Shown here piece after piece: positions 1 through 8,191 of a stretch of DNA of 64,000 nucleotides. The position numbers and the translations under genes are program-made. Source of the stretch: Nitrobacteraceae bacterium AZCC 2146 (GTDB lineage: Bacteria > Pseudomonadota > Alphaproteobacteria > Rhizobiales > Xanthobacteraceae); the NCBI GenBank assembly GCA_036924855.1, contig JBAGRP010000001.1:496001-560000 (forward strand), read 5' to 3'. The notes under the pieces were generated by a model. It was not told where the DNA came from and did no database searches. It saw only the letters and a list, made by a program, of their open reading frames with translations. The stretch's first letter is position 1, and every line of letters begins with the position of its first letter.

Positions 1-93
1 TTCTTCTCGATCGCCGAGGGCGAGCATGCCTGGCAGATCTGGCGCTGGCCGACCGCGGTGCGCTGGAATCGCATCTTCTCCATCGTGCGATGA
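1..93 (+). CDS. lepB: Signal peptidase I, C-terminal fragment (cut by window edge)
   Basis: Only the last 30 codons are present; the frame is open from base 1 and ends with TGA at 91-93. The visible C-terminus (FFSIAEGEHAWQIWRW, then VRWNRIF) matches the end of alphaproteobacterial type I signal peptidases, the membrane-anchored Ser/Lys protease that removes Sec signal peptides. The stop overlaps the ATG of rnc (ATGA), so the two are translationally coupled, and lepB-rnc-era is a common operon order. The catalytic residues lie outside the window, so the call rests on the short tail and the neighbours. Confidence 0.75.
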   Translation, partial: FFSIAEGEHAWQIWRWPTAVRWNRIFSIVR

Positions 94-914
94 ACGACGA
101 CGCCAACAAAATCGATACCGATACCGCGCCGAGAGCCGACGATTTGAGCCTGCCGCCTGACGCCATCCCGGAATCCGCTGCCGCCAAGAAGAAGCGCAAC
201 CGGGCCGCCTTGAAAGCCGCCGCCGCCGAGATCGAAACAAGGATCGGCTACGCCTTCAAGGACCCGCTGCTGCTGGCGACGGCCTTCACCCACGTCTCGG
301 CACTGAAGGCCGCGCGCAACCGCGCCGACAGCTATCAGCGCCTCGAATTTCTCGGCGACCACGTGCTTGGCCTCGTCGTCTCCGACATGCTGTACCGCGC
401 GTTTCCCGCTGCCGACGAGGGCGAGTTGTCGAAGCGGCTCGCCGACCTCGTGCGCAAGGAAACCTGCGCCGACGTGGCGCGCGCGCTCGGTCTCCTGGAC
501 GGCATCAAGCTCGGTACCGTCGGCGCCGGCGCCGGCGCGCGGTTGCGCAAGTCGGTGCTCGGCGACATCTGCGAAGCGGTGATCGGCGCGATCTTCCTCG
601 ACGGCGGCTATCCCGCCGCGGAAGTCTTCGTCCAGCGCAACTGGATCGAGCGGATGCGCACGCCGGTGCGGCCGTTGCGCGACGCCAAGACGGTGCTGCA
701 GGAATGGGCGCAGGGCCGCGGCCTGCCGACGCCGGTGTATCGCGAGGTCGAGCGCTCTGGTCCGCACCACGATCCGCATTTCAAGGTCGCGGTCGATGTC
801 AAAGGGCTGGTGCCGGCCGAAGGAGAGGGCGGCAGCAAGCGCGCCGCCGAGAAGGCCGCCGCGCAGGCGATGATCGCGCGTGAAGGCGTCAGCAGTGGCG
901 GCAATGAAGGATAA
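90..914 (+). CDS. rnc: Ribonuclease III
   Basis: Endoribonuclease that cleaves double-stranded RNA in rRNA precursors, mRNAs and sRNA duplexes. The protein has 274 residues, longer than the usual 225-235 because of an Ala/Lys-rich N-terminal extension of about 45 residues. The RNase III signature RLEFLGD is at residues 84-90 and the second metal-binding segment GDICEAVIGAIFLDGG at 158-173. A double-stranded-RNA-binding domain fills the C-terminus from about residue 200, ending in the Ala/Lys-rich helix (GGSKRAAEKAAAQAMI). It overlaps lepB upstream by 4 bp and runs up to era, so it belongs to a lepB-rnc-era operon. The only oddity is the charged extension, which is frequent in related genera. 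Confidence 0.96.
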   Translation: MNDDANKIDTDTAPRADDLSLPPDAIPESAAAKKKRNRAALKAAAAEIETRIGYAFKDPLLLATAFTHVSALKAARNRADSYQRLEFLGDHVLGLVVSDMLYRAFPAADEGELSKRLADLVRKETCADVARALGLLDGIKLGTVGAGAGARLRKSVLGDICEAVIGAIFLDGGYPAAEVFVQRNWIERMRTPVRPLRDAKTVLQEWAQGRGLPTPVYREVERSGPHHDPHFKVAVDVKGLVPAEGEGGSKRAAEKAAAQAMIAREGVSSGGNEG

Positions 915-918
915 TCTT

Positions 919-1860
919 GTGACCGATGCCGACGAGCCCCATGCTGAAACCGACTCCACGCCTGCGGACACCCGCTGCGGATTCGTCGCGCTGATCGGCG
1001 CGCCCAATGTCGGCAAGTCCACGCTGGTCAATGCGCTGGTCGGCTCGAAGGTCACCATCGTCTCGCGCAAGGTACAGACCACCCGCGCGCTGATCCGCGG
1101 CATCGTCATTGAGGATCACGCCCAGATCATCCTGGTCGACACGCCCGGCATCTTCCTGCCGAAGCGGCGCCTCGACCGCGCCATGGTCAAGACCGCGTGG
1201 AGCGGGGCGCATGACGCCGATCTCGTCTGCGTGCTGCTCGACGCCCGCGAGGGCATCGACGAGGAGGCCGATGTGATCTTCAACCAGCTGGAAAAGGTCA
1301 ATCACCCGAAGATCCTGGTGATCAACAAGGTTGATATCGTTTCCAAGGAAAAGCTCTTGAAGCTGGCGCAGGCCGCCAACGAGCGCATGAAGTTCGACGA
1401 GACCTTCATGATCTCGGCCATGACTGGCGACGGTGTCGACGATCTCCGGCGCCGCTTGGCGAAGGATGTGCCGGAAGGTCCGTATCACTATCCCGAAGAC
1501 CAGATGTCGGACGCGCCGATGCGGCATCTGGCGGCGGAGATCACCCGCGAAAAGATCTTCCGCCAGCTGCATCAGGAACTGCCGTACCAGTCCACGGTGG
1601 AGACCGACACCTGGACCGAACGCAAGGACAAGTCGATCCGCATCGAGCAGACGATTTTCGTCGAGCGCGAAAGCCAGCGCAAGATCGTGCTCGGCAAGGG
1701 CGGCGCCACCATCAAGTCGATCGGCGCGGATTCACGGAAAGAGATTGCCGAGATCGTCGGTGTGCCTGTGCATCTGTTCCTGTTCGTCAAGGTACGCGAG
1801 AACTGGGGTGACGATCCCAACCGCTACCGTGAAATGGGCCTCGAATTTCCGAAAGAGTAG
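919..1860 (+). CDS. era: GTPase Era
   Basis: Essential GTPase that binds the 3' end of 16S rRNA and assists 30S maturation. All G motifs are visible: G1 GAPNVGKST near the N-terminus, G3 DTPG, G4 NKVD and G5 SAMTG. A C-terminal KH RNA-binding domain contains GKGGATIKSIG. I place the start at GTG 919 because AAGGA lies 7 bases upstream. ATG 904 and ATG 880 are in frame but overlap the end of rnc and have poorer ribosome-binding sites. From 919 the protein has 313 residues, close to the family norm. A small membrane-protein gene begins 11 bases after the stop and is probably cotranscribed. Confidence 0.95.
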   Translation: MTDADEPHAETDSTPADTRCGFVALIGAPNVGKSTLVNALVGSKVTIVSRKVQTTRALIRGIVIEDHAQIILVDTPGIFLPKRRLDRAMVKTAWSGAHDADLVCVLLDAREGIDEEADVIFNQLEKVNHPKILVINKVDIVSKEKLLKLAQAANERMKFDETFMISAMTGDGVDDLRRRLAKDVPEGPYHYPEDQMSDAPMRHLAAEITREKIFRQLHQELPYQSTVETDTWTERKDKSIRIEQTIFVERESQRKIVLGKGGATIKSIGADSRKEIAEIVGVPVHLFLFVKVRENWGDDPNRYREMGLEFPKE

Positions 1861-1871
1861 CAGTCAGCTCG

Positions 1872-2264
1872 ATGGCGGTTCCCACCAACGTCCCGAAGAA
1901 CGTCTTCTATTTCGAAGTGCTGCTGTACATGTCGCTGACGCTCGACGCGCTGTCGATCGCGTTTCAGGACCGCACGCCCGACGCCGTGATGAGCGATACC
2001 ACCATCATGGCGGCGAATATCGTCGCCGCCTGCATGCTGCTGCTGTTCGTCTATCTGGTCTGGCTCGCCGCCCAGCGCCGCAAGAGTTGGCCGCGCTGGT
2101 TGCTGGTGGCGTCCTTGGTGTTCTCGGTGTTGTCGCTGCTGCAGATCCTGGGCGTCAACGGCCTGCAATTCGACAGCGCCATCGAGATCGTCTCCTGCGC
2201 CCTCACGGCGGCCGGGCTGTACTGCGCGTTCACCGGCGACGCGAAAGACTGGTTCAACGGCTAG
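1872..2264 (+). CDS. Small four-helix membrane protein, function unknown
   Basis: 130 residues with about four hydrophobic segments (roughly residues 10-30, 45-68, 75-97 and 105-122) and a positively charged loop (AAQRRKSWPRW) between the second and third. This predicts a small polytopic inner-membrane protein. I recognise no catalytic motif and assign no function. It starts 11 bases after era and probably belongs to the rnc-era transcript, although the insertion sequences that follow separate it from recO. Confidence 0.75.
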   Translation: MAVPTNVPKNVFYFEVLLYMSLTLDALSIAFQDRTPDAVMSDTTIMAANIVAACMLLLFVYLVWLAAQRRKSWPRWLLVASLVFSVLSLLQILGVNGLQFDSAIEIVSCALTAAGLYCAFTGDAKDWFNG

Positions 2265-2280
2265 AGTCCGCAGCAGCCGT

Positions 2281-2512
2281 AGCCCGGATGCAGCGAAGTT
2301 CCATCCGGGATTCACGCAACTGCCTCTCCCTTGTCATTCCCCGACACGCCAATTGGCGTGTCTGAGGACGCGCCTTGGTCGGCGATAGCCGACGAAGGCG
2401 CGGGCCCGGAATCCATAACCACCACCATCGAGAATATGGATTCCGGGCTCGCTCGCAGCTGGCGCTGCTCGCGCCCTCAGGCGCGCCAATTGGCGCGCCG
2501 GGGAATGACAAT
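2281..2512. repeat. Palindromic intergenic repeat, two motifs
   Basis: Bases 2281-2314 carry a short inverted motif (CCCGGATG and CATCCGGG) around a CAGCGAAGTTC core. Bases 2331-2512 form a longer element whose ends are exact inverted repeats (TTGTCATTCCCCG at the left, CGGGGAATGACAA at the right). Internal copies of CGCCAATTGGCG and CCGGAATCCATA also pair. The longer element recurs at 55713-55864 and in part at 44150-44252, so it is a dispersed non-coding repeat, probably a REP/MITE-like family of this lineage. Frames through it are not genes. Confidence 0.8.
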
Positions 2513-2559
2513 TGTAGGGACACCGAAGCTGCGCTTGCATCGACCCTCCCCCTCCAGGG

Positions 2560-3758
2560 CAGGGCTATCGCATATGACTGATGAGGCTCATCAGGAAGGC
2601 ATCGTCCCAGCCGGCGCGCTTGATCTTGCGACGCATCGACTTGCCGTCGGGATGGGTCCGCAAGATATTAAGGGCGAGGCGTCGCAGGGTGGCGAGGTTT
2701 TCCGGTGCATGGTCTTTTCGTGCGCGGTTGCGATCCTCGCTCATGGCGACGTCGAGCACCCAGTGCAACTGGTTCTCGATGCTCCAGTGCGAGCGAACAA
2801 TCGCAAGCAGCCGTTTGGCAGACACATATTTGGAGAGCAGAAAGTAGCGCACCACCGCAGGTTCGGCGGCCTTGCCATAGCCGCGGCGGCGCGAGGTGAT
2901 GCGCCCCAGCGCCTTGACGCCGGGAAAGTCCTGTGTGGCCGCGAAGCGGGGATCGCGCAACACGGTGGCGCGTCGCGCCTCGTGCCGGTCGTGGGTGGAG
3001 GGCTCGATCCGTGCGGCAACGCTGCGCTCGCCGCTGCGCGCAAAGCGCCGGATGGCCGCGGCGAACAGCTTGCTCTGGTTGTTCTTCAGCGCCAGCACGT
3101 AATCGCCACCCCGCGCCTGCACCATGGCGGCAAAGCCGCGATGGCAATGCAGCGCATCGGCGGTCACGATATTGCCTTCGAGGTCCAGCAGCGCCAGTGC
3201 TTCCAGCACACCCGCGCTCTCGTTGCGACCGGGGGCCTTGCGCTGCGCCAGGCAGATTCGGGCCTCGACCGCCCAGACGTTGACCATGTGCAACGGGGTG
3301 CTGTGCCGGCCACGCTCGAACGCCCCGCGCAAAGCCTTGCCATCGACTGCCACCACACCTGTCAGGTTGAGCTTGTTGGCCTTGGCAAAAGCCGCGATAA
3401 AGCACCGGAATGCCTTCTCGAAGGCCTGCGGCGCCAGCAGGCGGAATACCCGGCTGAAGGTGTCGTGGCTGGGGATGCCGTGCTCCAGACGCAGCAGCAG
3501 CCGCAAAAACCCTTCCTTGCTCTGGCCGAACTCGGCCATCTCCGCGCAGCTTTCCGCGCCGCTCAGCGTCGCGGCCAGCGCGATGAACACAACTTCAAGC
3601 AGATCGTGCCGCGCATTGTCCGCACGTGGGTCCGGCAATCGCCGGAAAACTCTCCTGAAAGCCTTCATCCGACACCTCCCGATGGTCAGGAGATATCTTC
3701 AGAATCCAAATCGTTAGGCTGCGCAATATGGAGTAAAAATCCATATGCGATTCCCCTG
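2560..3758 (-). mobile_element. ISAs1-family insertion sequence, copy A (1,199 bp)
   Basis: The ends read CAGGGCTATCGCATATG at the left and, on the reverse strand, CAGGGGAATCGCATATG at the right, an inverted repeat with two mismatches in 17. The element is bordered by the 10-bp direct repeat CCCTCCAGGG at 2550-2559 and 3759-3768, fitting the 8-10 bp target duplications of the ISAs1 family. The single transposase gene ends inside the left terminal repeat. Its right-hand target repeat is shared with copy B, which lies head-to-head with it. Confidence 0.85.
2565..3668 (-). CDS. ISAs1-family transposase (copy A)
   Basis: 367-residue DDE transposase. The N-terminal part has the family segment HDLLEVVFIALAATLSGAES and HGIPSHDTFSRVF. 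The catalytic segments are VVAVDGKALRGA (first Asp), IVTADALHCHRGF (second Asp) and HWSIENQLHWVLDVAM followed by SEDRNRARK (the Glu-containing region). The C-terminus LISHMR and the TAG stop lie within the terminal inverted repeat, as in copy B. The frame is intact and starts at ATG 3668 behind GGGAGG, so it could be active. It resembles copy B clearly but is not identical to it, so this is not a recent duplication of one element. Confidence 0.95.
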   Translation of the reverse strand: MKAFRRVFRRLPDPRADNARHDLLEVVFIALAATLSGAESCAEMAEFGQSKEGFLRLLLRLEHGIPSHDTFSRVFRLLAPQAFEKAFRCFIAAFAKANKLNLTGVVAVDGKALRGAFERGRHSTPLHMVNVWAVEARICLAQRKAPGRNESAGVLEALALLDLEGNIVTADALHCHRGFAAMVQARGGDYVLALKNNQSKLFAAAIRRFARSGERSVAARIEPSTHDRHEARRATVLRDPRFAATQDFPGVKALGRITSRRRGYGKAAEPAVVRYFLLSKYVSAKRLLAIVRSHWSIENQLHWVLDVAMSEDRNRARKDHAPENLATLRRLALNILRTHPDGKSMRRKIKRAGWDDAFLMSLISHMR

Positions 3759-3781
3759 CCCTCCAGGGCAGGGGAATCGCA
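3746..3781. repeat. Perfect palindrome at the junction of two ISAs1 elements
   Basis: Two exact 16-bp arms, TGCGATTCCCCTGCCC (3746-3761) and its reverse complement (3766-3781), are separated by TCCA. It consists of the transposase-proximal ends of copies A and B facing each other across one copy of the 10-bp target repeat CCCTCCAGGG. It could extrude as a cruciform or form a strong RNA hairpin between the two divergent transposase genes. Confidence 0.9.
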
Positions 3782-4952
3782 CGTCCGATGGGCCAAGCTA
3801 TTGCGCTGGAAGGAAAATTTGATTCTGAGAGTGTCTCCTGATTCGAGAGGAGCCTGTTTTGGACCGCTTTGCAGAATGCTTTTTGCCGTTGGCCGATCCT
3901 CGGAAGAATCAAGCTCAGCACGATCTGACCGAGATGCTGTTCATCGCGCTGCTGGCCACGCTGTGCGGTGCCACGACGTGTTGCGACATCGCGCTGTTTG
4001 GGCGGTCGAAAGAAGCGCTGTTGCGCACAATTCTGGTGCTGGAGCACGGGATACCGAGTCACGACACCTTCAGCCGTGTCTTTCGCATCCTCGATCCGGA
4101 CAGCTTCGAGAAGGTCTTTCGGCGCTTTACCAAGGCGTTCGCGACGGCGACCAAAATCAAGGGAGTGGTAGCTCTCGATGGCAAGGCGCTGAGGAGAGCC
4201 TACGAATGTGGCCAAAGTCACATGCCGCCAGTGATGGTGACGGCGTGGAGCTCCATGACCCGCATGGCGCTCGCCAATGTGCTGGCGCCTGGAAACAACG
4301 AAGCGGCCGGCGCTTTGCATCTCGTCGAGCTTCTTCAGCTGAAGGGCTGCGTCGTCACGGCGGATGCGCTGCACTGTCATCGCGGGATGGCCAAAGCCAT
4401 CGTGGGGCGCGGCGGAGACTACGTCTTGGCGGTAAAGAACAACCAGCCGGGCTTGCTGCGCGATGCCAAGGCCGCGATCTCTGCGGCAGAGCGCAAGAAG
4501 GCCAAACAAGCCACCACCAAGGACGCCGATCACGGGCGCAAAGAAACCCGAACCGCGATCGTTACTTCCGTCAAGGACATGGCCGAAAAGCACAACTTTC
4601 CAGGTCTCAAGGCCGTCGCTCGGATCACCAGCAAACGTGGAAGCGACAAGACCGTCCAGCGCTACTTCCTTCTGACCCAGCGCTACACGCCCGCAGAACT
4701 GCTGCGCATCGTTCGCGAACATTGGGGCATCGAAAACGTCTTGCACTGGACGCTCGACGTCGTTCTCGACGAGGATCAGACGCGAAGCCGAAAAGACCAT
4801 GCTCCCGCCAACCTCGCCGTTCTGCGGCGACTTGCCCTCAATATTGCTCGTGCTCATCCCGATACAAAGACCTCCTTGCGAGGCAAGCTCAAACGCGCTG
4901 CCTGGGACGACATTTTCCTCGTCGATATGCTCTTGAACATGCGATAGCCCTG
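3769..4952 (+). mobile_element. ISAs1-family insertion sequence, copy B (1,184 bp)
   Basis: The left end CAGGGGAATCGCA and the reverse-complemented right end CAGGGCTATCGCA form the terminal inverted repeat. The 10-bp repeat CCCTCCAGGG flanks it at 3759-3768 and 4953-4962. Together with copy A the repeat occurs three times (2550, 3759, 4953), so the second element seems to have inserted into the target duplication of the first. Removing both elements restores a short palindrome with arms ACCCTCCCC and GGGGAGGGT, upstream of recO. Confidence 0.85.
3859..4947 (+). CDS. ISAs1-family transposase (copy B)
   Basis: 362-residue DDE transposase with an intact frame. It starts at TTG 3859, supported by GAGGAG about 8 bases upstream. 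Catalytic segments are GVVALDGKALRRAY, VVTADALHCHRGMAKA and HWGIENVLHWTLDVVLDEDQ. A lysine/threonine-rich insert (ERKKAKQATTKD) replaces the Arg-rich stretch of copy A. The last codons (ATG CGA TAG) are part of the right terminal inverted repeat, as in copy A. It is transcribed towards recO, so read-through from its promoter could reach recO. Confidence 0.95.
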   Translation: MDRFAECFLPLADPRKNQAQHDLTEMLFIALLATLCGATTCCDIALFGRSKEALLRTILVLEHGIPSHDTFSRVFRILDPDSFEKVFRRFTKAFATATKIKGVVALDGKALRRAYECGQSHMPPVMVTAWSSMTRMALANVLAPGNNEAAGALHLVELLQLKGCVVTADALHCHRGMAKAIVGRGGDYVLAVKNNQPGLLRDAKAAISAAERKKAKQATTKDADHGRKETRTAIVTSVKDMAEKHNFPGLKAVARITSKRGSDKTVQRYFLLTQRYTPAELLRIVREHWGIENVLHWTLDVVLDEDQTRSRKDHAPANLAVLRRLALNIARAHPDTKTSLRGKLKRAAWDDIFLVDMLLNMR

Positions 4953-5010
4953 CCCTCCAGGGGAGGGTGAAGAAGAGGCGGCGCCCCGCAAAATCCTGTA
5001 CACTCCCACC

Positions 5011-5769
5011 ATGGAATGGACCGACGAAGGCATCGTGCTCGGGGTGCGCAAGCATGGCGAATCATCCGCCATTGTCGAATTGCTGACCCGCGGCCATGGC
5101 CGCCATCTCGGTCTGGTGCGCGGCGGCGCAAGCGCGCGTTTGCGGCCGCTGCTGCAGCCCGGCAACAGCGTGCGCGCGGTGTGGCGTGCGCGGCTCGATG
5201 AACAGCTCGGCTACTACCTGATGGAGGGCACGCGGATGCGCGCTGCCACCGTGCTGGGATCCTCCCACGCCGTCTACGGCGTCACCCATCTGGCCTCATT
5301 GGCGCGGCTCTTGCCGGAGCGCGATCCGCACGAAGACATCTACGAGATGCTGGAGCGCATCCTGAACGACTTTGACGATGTCAGCGAAGCCGCCATCCAT
5401 GTGATCAGGTTCGAACTGGCGATGCTGGCCGAACTCGGTTTCGGGCTCGACCTCGAACATTGCGCCGCCACCGGCGCCACCACCGAGCTGATCTATGTCT
5501 CGCCAAAATCCGGCGGCGCGGTGTCACGGCAGGCCGGCGAACCCTGGCGCGACCGTCTGATGCGGCTGCCGCCGTTTCTGCGCGAGGATGGCGGCAGCGA
5601 CCGCCGCAACAGCTGGTCGGACCAGGACCTGCAGGACGGGTTTGATCTGACCGGCCGCTTTCTGCTCCGCAACGTGCTGGAACCGCGCGGGCAGGGGCAC
5701 TCAGACGCCCGCGATGGCTTCATCCATGCGGTGACGAAGCATCTGGCGCGGATCACATCGGTCTCCTGA
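5011..5769 (+). CDS. recO: DNA repair protein RecO
   Basis: 252 residues, normal length. RecO anneals complementary strands and with RecR loads RecA in the RecF pathway. The N-terminal OB-fold segment ([20 protein letters not shown], then [20 protein letters not shown]) and the C-terminal segment ([20 protein letters not shown], then [11 protein letters not shown]) are characteristic of alphaproteobacterial RecO. In related genomes recO usually follows the rnc-era block; here the two ISAs1 elements intervene and the gene starts 58 bases after copy B ends, so its native promoter or operon link may be disrupted. Confidence 0.94.
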   Translation: MEWTDEGIVLGVRKHGESSAIVELLTRGHGRHLGLVRGGASARLRPLLQPGNSVRAVWRARLDEQLGYYLMEGTRMRAATVLGSSHAVYGVTHLASLARLLPERDPHEDIYEMLERILNDFDDVSEAAIHVIRFELAMLAELGFGLDLEHCAATGATTELIYVSPKSGGAVSRQAGEPWRDRLMRLPPFLREDGGSDRRNSWSDQDLQDGFDLTGRFLLRNVLEPRGQGHSDARDGFIHAVTKHLARITSVS

Positions 5770-5851
5770 AGCGCAGTTCGATGTTGGCGGGCTCCGGATT
5801 CGCGTCTATGGTTGGCCGGTTGACTGAGAAATCGAGAGATATCGCATCCGG

Positions 5852-6343
5852 ATGCTGGTCCGTCTTACCAGAGTGCAGCGGCTGAAAGCAGGGTGGATCG
5901 TCGCCCTGATCTATCTGCTGTGCGTGTTGGCGCCGACGATCTCCTATGCATTGCCTGGAGAGCATTCCATCGCTTCGTGCCTGACCGGCGAAAGCTACAT
6001 GTCCGGTATGGTCCACGTTCGCAGTGACGCGCCGGTACAGCATGTGCATGGCGATGGCCATGTGCATGACCACTCGGCGGTACATTCCTCCGCGCAATCC
6101 GACGGTGACCATCGATCGATGTCGATGGCGCTGAACGGTAAATCGGTTCCCGAGGAAACTACCAAGAAAGCTCCGCATTCGTCCGATGGGCAATGCTGCG
6201 GGTTGATGTGCGTCTCTGCGCTTCCGGCGACGCTGATCGATATCGGGACGCCTTCCGCGCCGACGGCCCTTTGCGAGATCGAAGGCTCCCGCAAGGTGAC
6301 CGATAACGCGCCCTCCCGGCTCTATCGTCCCCCGATTTCCTGA
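5852..6343 (+). CDS. His-rich membrane-anchored protein of the copper cluster
   Basis: 163 residues. One hydrophobic segment near residues 12-34 (WIVALIYLLCVLAPTISYAL) acts as signal anchor or signal peptide. The rest should be periplasmic and contains a His-rich stretch (HVHGDGHVHDHSAVHS, about residues 64-79), Met and His residues (DHRSMSM) and a Cys pair region (DGQCCGLMCVSA, near residue 113). Small proteins of this kind often precede copper-resistance genes, and the layout suggests periplasmic metal binding or sensing. I do not recognise a named family with certainty. It is the first gene of the copper cluster, 78 bases before the next. Confidence 0.65.
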   Translation: MLVRLTRVQRLKAGWIVALIYLLCVLAPTISYALPGEHSIASCLTGESYMSGMVHVRSDAPVQHVHGDGHVHDHSAVHSSAQSDGDHRSMSMALNGKSVPEETTKKAPHSSDGQCCGLMCVSALPATLIDIGTPSAPTALCEIEGSRKVTDNAPSRLYRPPIS

Positions 6344-6420
6344 CCTGAACAAAACGACGCGGTGCCGCGCCCGTTGAGGGCACGCGCGCCTGTGGTCCAT
6401 CGTCATTTCAGGAAAATAAC

Positions 6421-6714
6421 ATGCTTGCGCAGCTTGGGGCGAAGCTCGCCGCCGTTCGTTCGGCGGTCGAGAACCTGTCCGATATCAGATTTCGAACATT
6501 CGCGGGGATGACCGCGGCGGCGTTGACGCTGGGAGCGTGCATGCCGACGACCGTGCCGCTCACTGGCGCAGATCCTGCCGATCCCGGCGCAAAGGTCGCT
6601 GGCGTTGGCTATCGATCCACCATTGCTCCCTACAGCAGCCTTCGACCGACGGCTCCGTCGTCATGGCGAGAGCAGAACGATCGCGTCGCCCCGGCGCCGA
6701 AGTCCGGCCAGTAG
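6421..6714 (+). CDS. Small putative lipoprotein of the copper cluster
   Basis: 97 residues. A lipobox-like sequence LTLGAC (residues 35-40) follows a hydrophobic segment, so the mature protein would be a lipid-anchored peptide of about 58 residues with no recognised domain (MPTTVPLTGADPADPGAKVA). The N-terminus before the signal is long, and an internal ATG at 6508 would leave only MTAAALTLGAC, too short for a normal signal, so the upstream ATG is kept. It is followed after 9 bases by the outer-membrane factor gene and is probably cotranscribed. Function unknown; the context suggests envelope copper handling. Confidence 0.6.
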   Translation: MLAQLGAKLAAVRSAVENLSDIRFRTFAGMTAAALTLGACMPTTVPLTGADPADPGAKVAGVGYRSTIAPYSSLRPTAPSSWREQNDRVAPAPKSGQ

Positions 6715-6723
6715 GAGCGAGCG

Positions 6724-8190
6724 ATGTACAAAAAGCTCCAAATGCAAAGTGGCGCAGCAAGCCGATCCGGGCCGAGGCACGCTGCGGCCAGCGTGCTGCT
6801 TTCGGCCCTGCTTCTGTCGGGATGCGCGACGTTCTCGCCGGACGGAGGGATGAACGTCGTCTCCAGCGTCGCCGGGGAAACCATCAAGAAGGACGTCGTC
6901 TCCATCCGCACGCAGGATGATGCACAGCGCGCCAAGGCCTCTGTTCAGGCGCTTCTGCGGCGGGGCTTGACGGTGGACACCGCGGTCCAGATCGCGCTCC
7001 TCAATAATCGCGGCTTGCAAGCCGCTTACAATGAACTGGCGCTTGCCGAAGCCGATCTCGTCGGCGACAGCCTGCCGCCGAATCCGACCTTCTCGATCTC
7101 GCGGATTTCCGGAAACGGAGCGCTGGAGATCGAGCGCCAGGTAGTCGGTGACATCCTGGCCTTGGCCACGCTGCCGTTCCGGTCGGAGATCGCCCGCCAG
7201 CGTTTCCAGAAGGCGCAATTGCGCGCCGCCGAGGAGACGCTGCGTCTCGCCGCCGACGTCAGGCGCGCCTACTATCGCGCCGTCGCAGCCAACGAACTTG
7301 TCGGGCTGCTGACCGATGCGAAATCCACCGCGGAATCCACCGCCCAGCTTGCGCAAAAGCTGGGGCAGACCGGGTCGCTGAGCAAGCTCGACCAGGCTCG
7401 CGAGCAAGTGTTCTACGCGGAGACGACCGCGGATCTGGCGACGCTCCGCCAGGAGGCGACGAGTTCCCGCGAACGATTGATCCGGTTGCTCGGACTTTGG
7501 GACGCAGACATCAACATCCGGCTGCCGCAGAAGCTGCCGGTCCTGCCGCATCGGCCGCTGTCGCTGCCACGCATCGAGGTCGACGCCGTCGAACATCGCA
7601 TCGATCTGCAGATCGCCCGCATCGAACTCGGTGCCCTGGCTAAATCGCTGGACCTCACCGAGGCGAGCCGCTTCGTGACGATGCTCGACGTCGCCGGCAT
7701 CGACCGCAAGACGCGCGATCCCGAAGGGCCGCCGTTCCGCGAACGCGGCTTCGACGTCCAGTTTCGGATCCCGATCTTCGACGGCGGCGAAGTCCGCGTC
7801 CGGCAGGCCGCCGAGACCTACAATCAGGCCTTCAATCTGTTGACCGAAAAGGCGGTGAACGTTCGGTCCGAAGCGCGCGATGCGTTCAGGGTGTACCGCT
7901 CGACCTACGACATCGCGGGCCACTATCAGCGCGAGGTCCTTCCGCTTCGCAAGATCATCTCGGAGGAGATGCAATTGCGCTTCGGCAGCATGCAGGTCGA
8001 CGTGTTCGCTTTGCTGACCGAGGCGAGGCAACGCATTGCGGCGTTGCGGGCCGCCATCGAGGCCAAGCGCGATTTCTGGCTCGCGCAATCCGAACTGCAG
8101 GCCGCGATCAACGGCGGCGGCCGCGGCGATACGCCATCCGAAGCAAAATCCTCGACGACCGCCCAGGCAATCAGCGGCGGAGGGCATTGA
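6724..8190 (+). CDS. TolC/CusC-type outer-membrane efflux factor
   Basis: 488 residues. A signal peptide ending in lipobox LLSGC (Cys near residue 37) predicts a lipid-anchored outer-membrane channel as in CusC/OprM. Two outer-membrane-efflux repeats are visible: the first around residues 80-270 (ALLNNRGLQAAYNELALAEA), the second around 290-460 (VEHRIDLQIARIELGALAKS, then FDVQFRIPIFDGGE). The family forms trimeric channels with RND or other pumps. No periplasmic adaptor or RND pump is adjacent in this cluster; the nearest RND pair, at 16.9-21.4 kb, lacks its own channel. The stop is 1 base from the multicopper oxidase start. Confidence 0.88.
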   Translation: MYKKLQMQSGAASRSGPRHAAASVLLSALLLSGCATFSPDGGMNVVSSVAGETIKKDVVSIRTQDDAQRAKASVQALLRRGLTVDTAVQIALLNNRGLQAAYNELALAEADLVGDSLPPNPTFSISRISGNGALEIERQVVGDILALATLPFRSEIARQRFQKAQLRAAEETLRLAADVRRAYYRAVAANELVGLLTDAKSTAESTAQLAQKLGQTGSLSKLDQAREQVFYAETTADLATLRQEATSSRERLIRLLGLWDADINIRLPQKLPVLPHRPLSLPRIEVDAVEHRIDLQIARIELGALAKSLDLTEASRFVTMLDVAGIDRKTRDPEGPPFRERGFDVQFRIPIFDGGEVRVRQAAETYNQAFNLLTEKAVNVRSEARDAFRVYRSTYDIAGHYQREVLPLRKIISEEMQLRFGSMQVDVFALLTEARQRIAALRAAIEAKRDFWLAQSELQAAINGGGRGDTPSEAKSSTTAQAISGGGH

Positions 8191-8191
8191 A

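Noticed and set aside
2331..4970. 879-codon plus-strand open frame through the repeat and both ISAs1 elements
   Set aside because: Antisense to transposase A and out of frame with transposase B; contains no recognisable domain and starts in a palindromic repeat.
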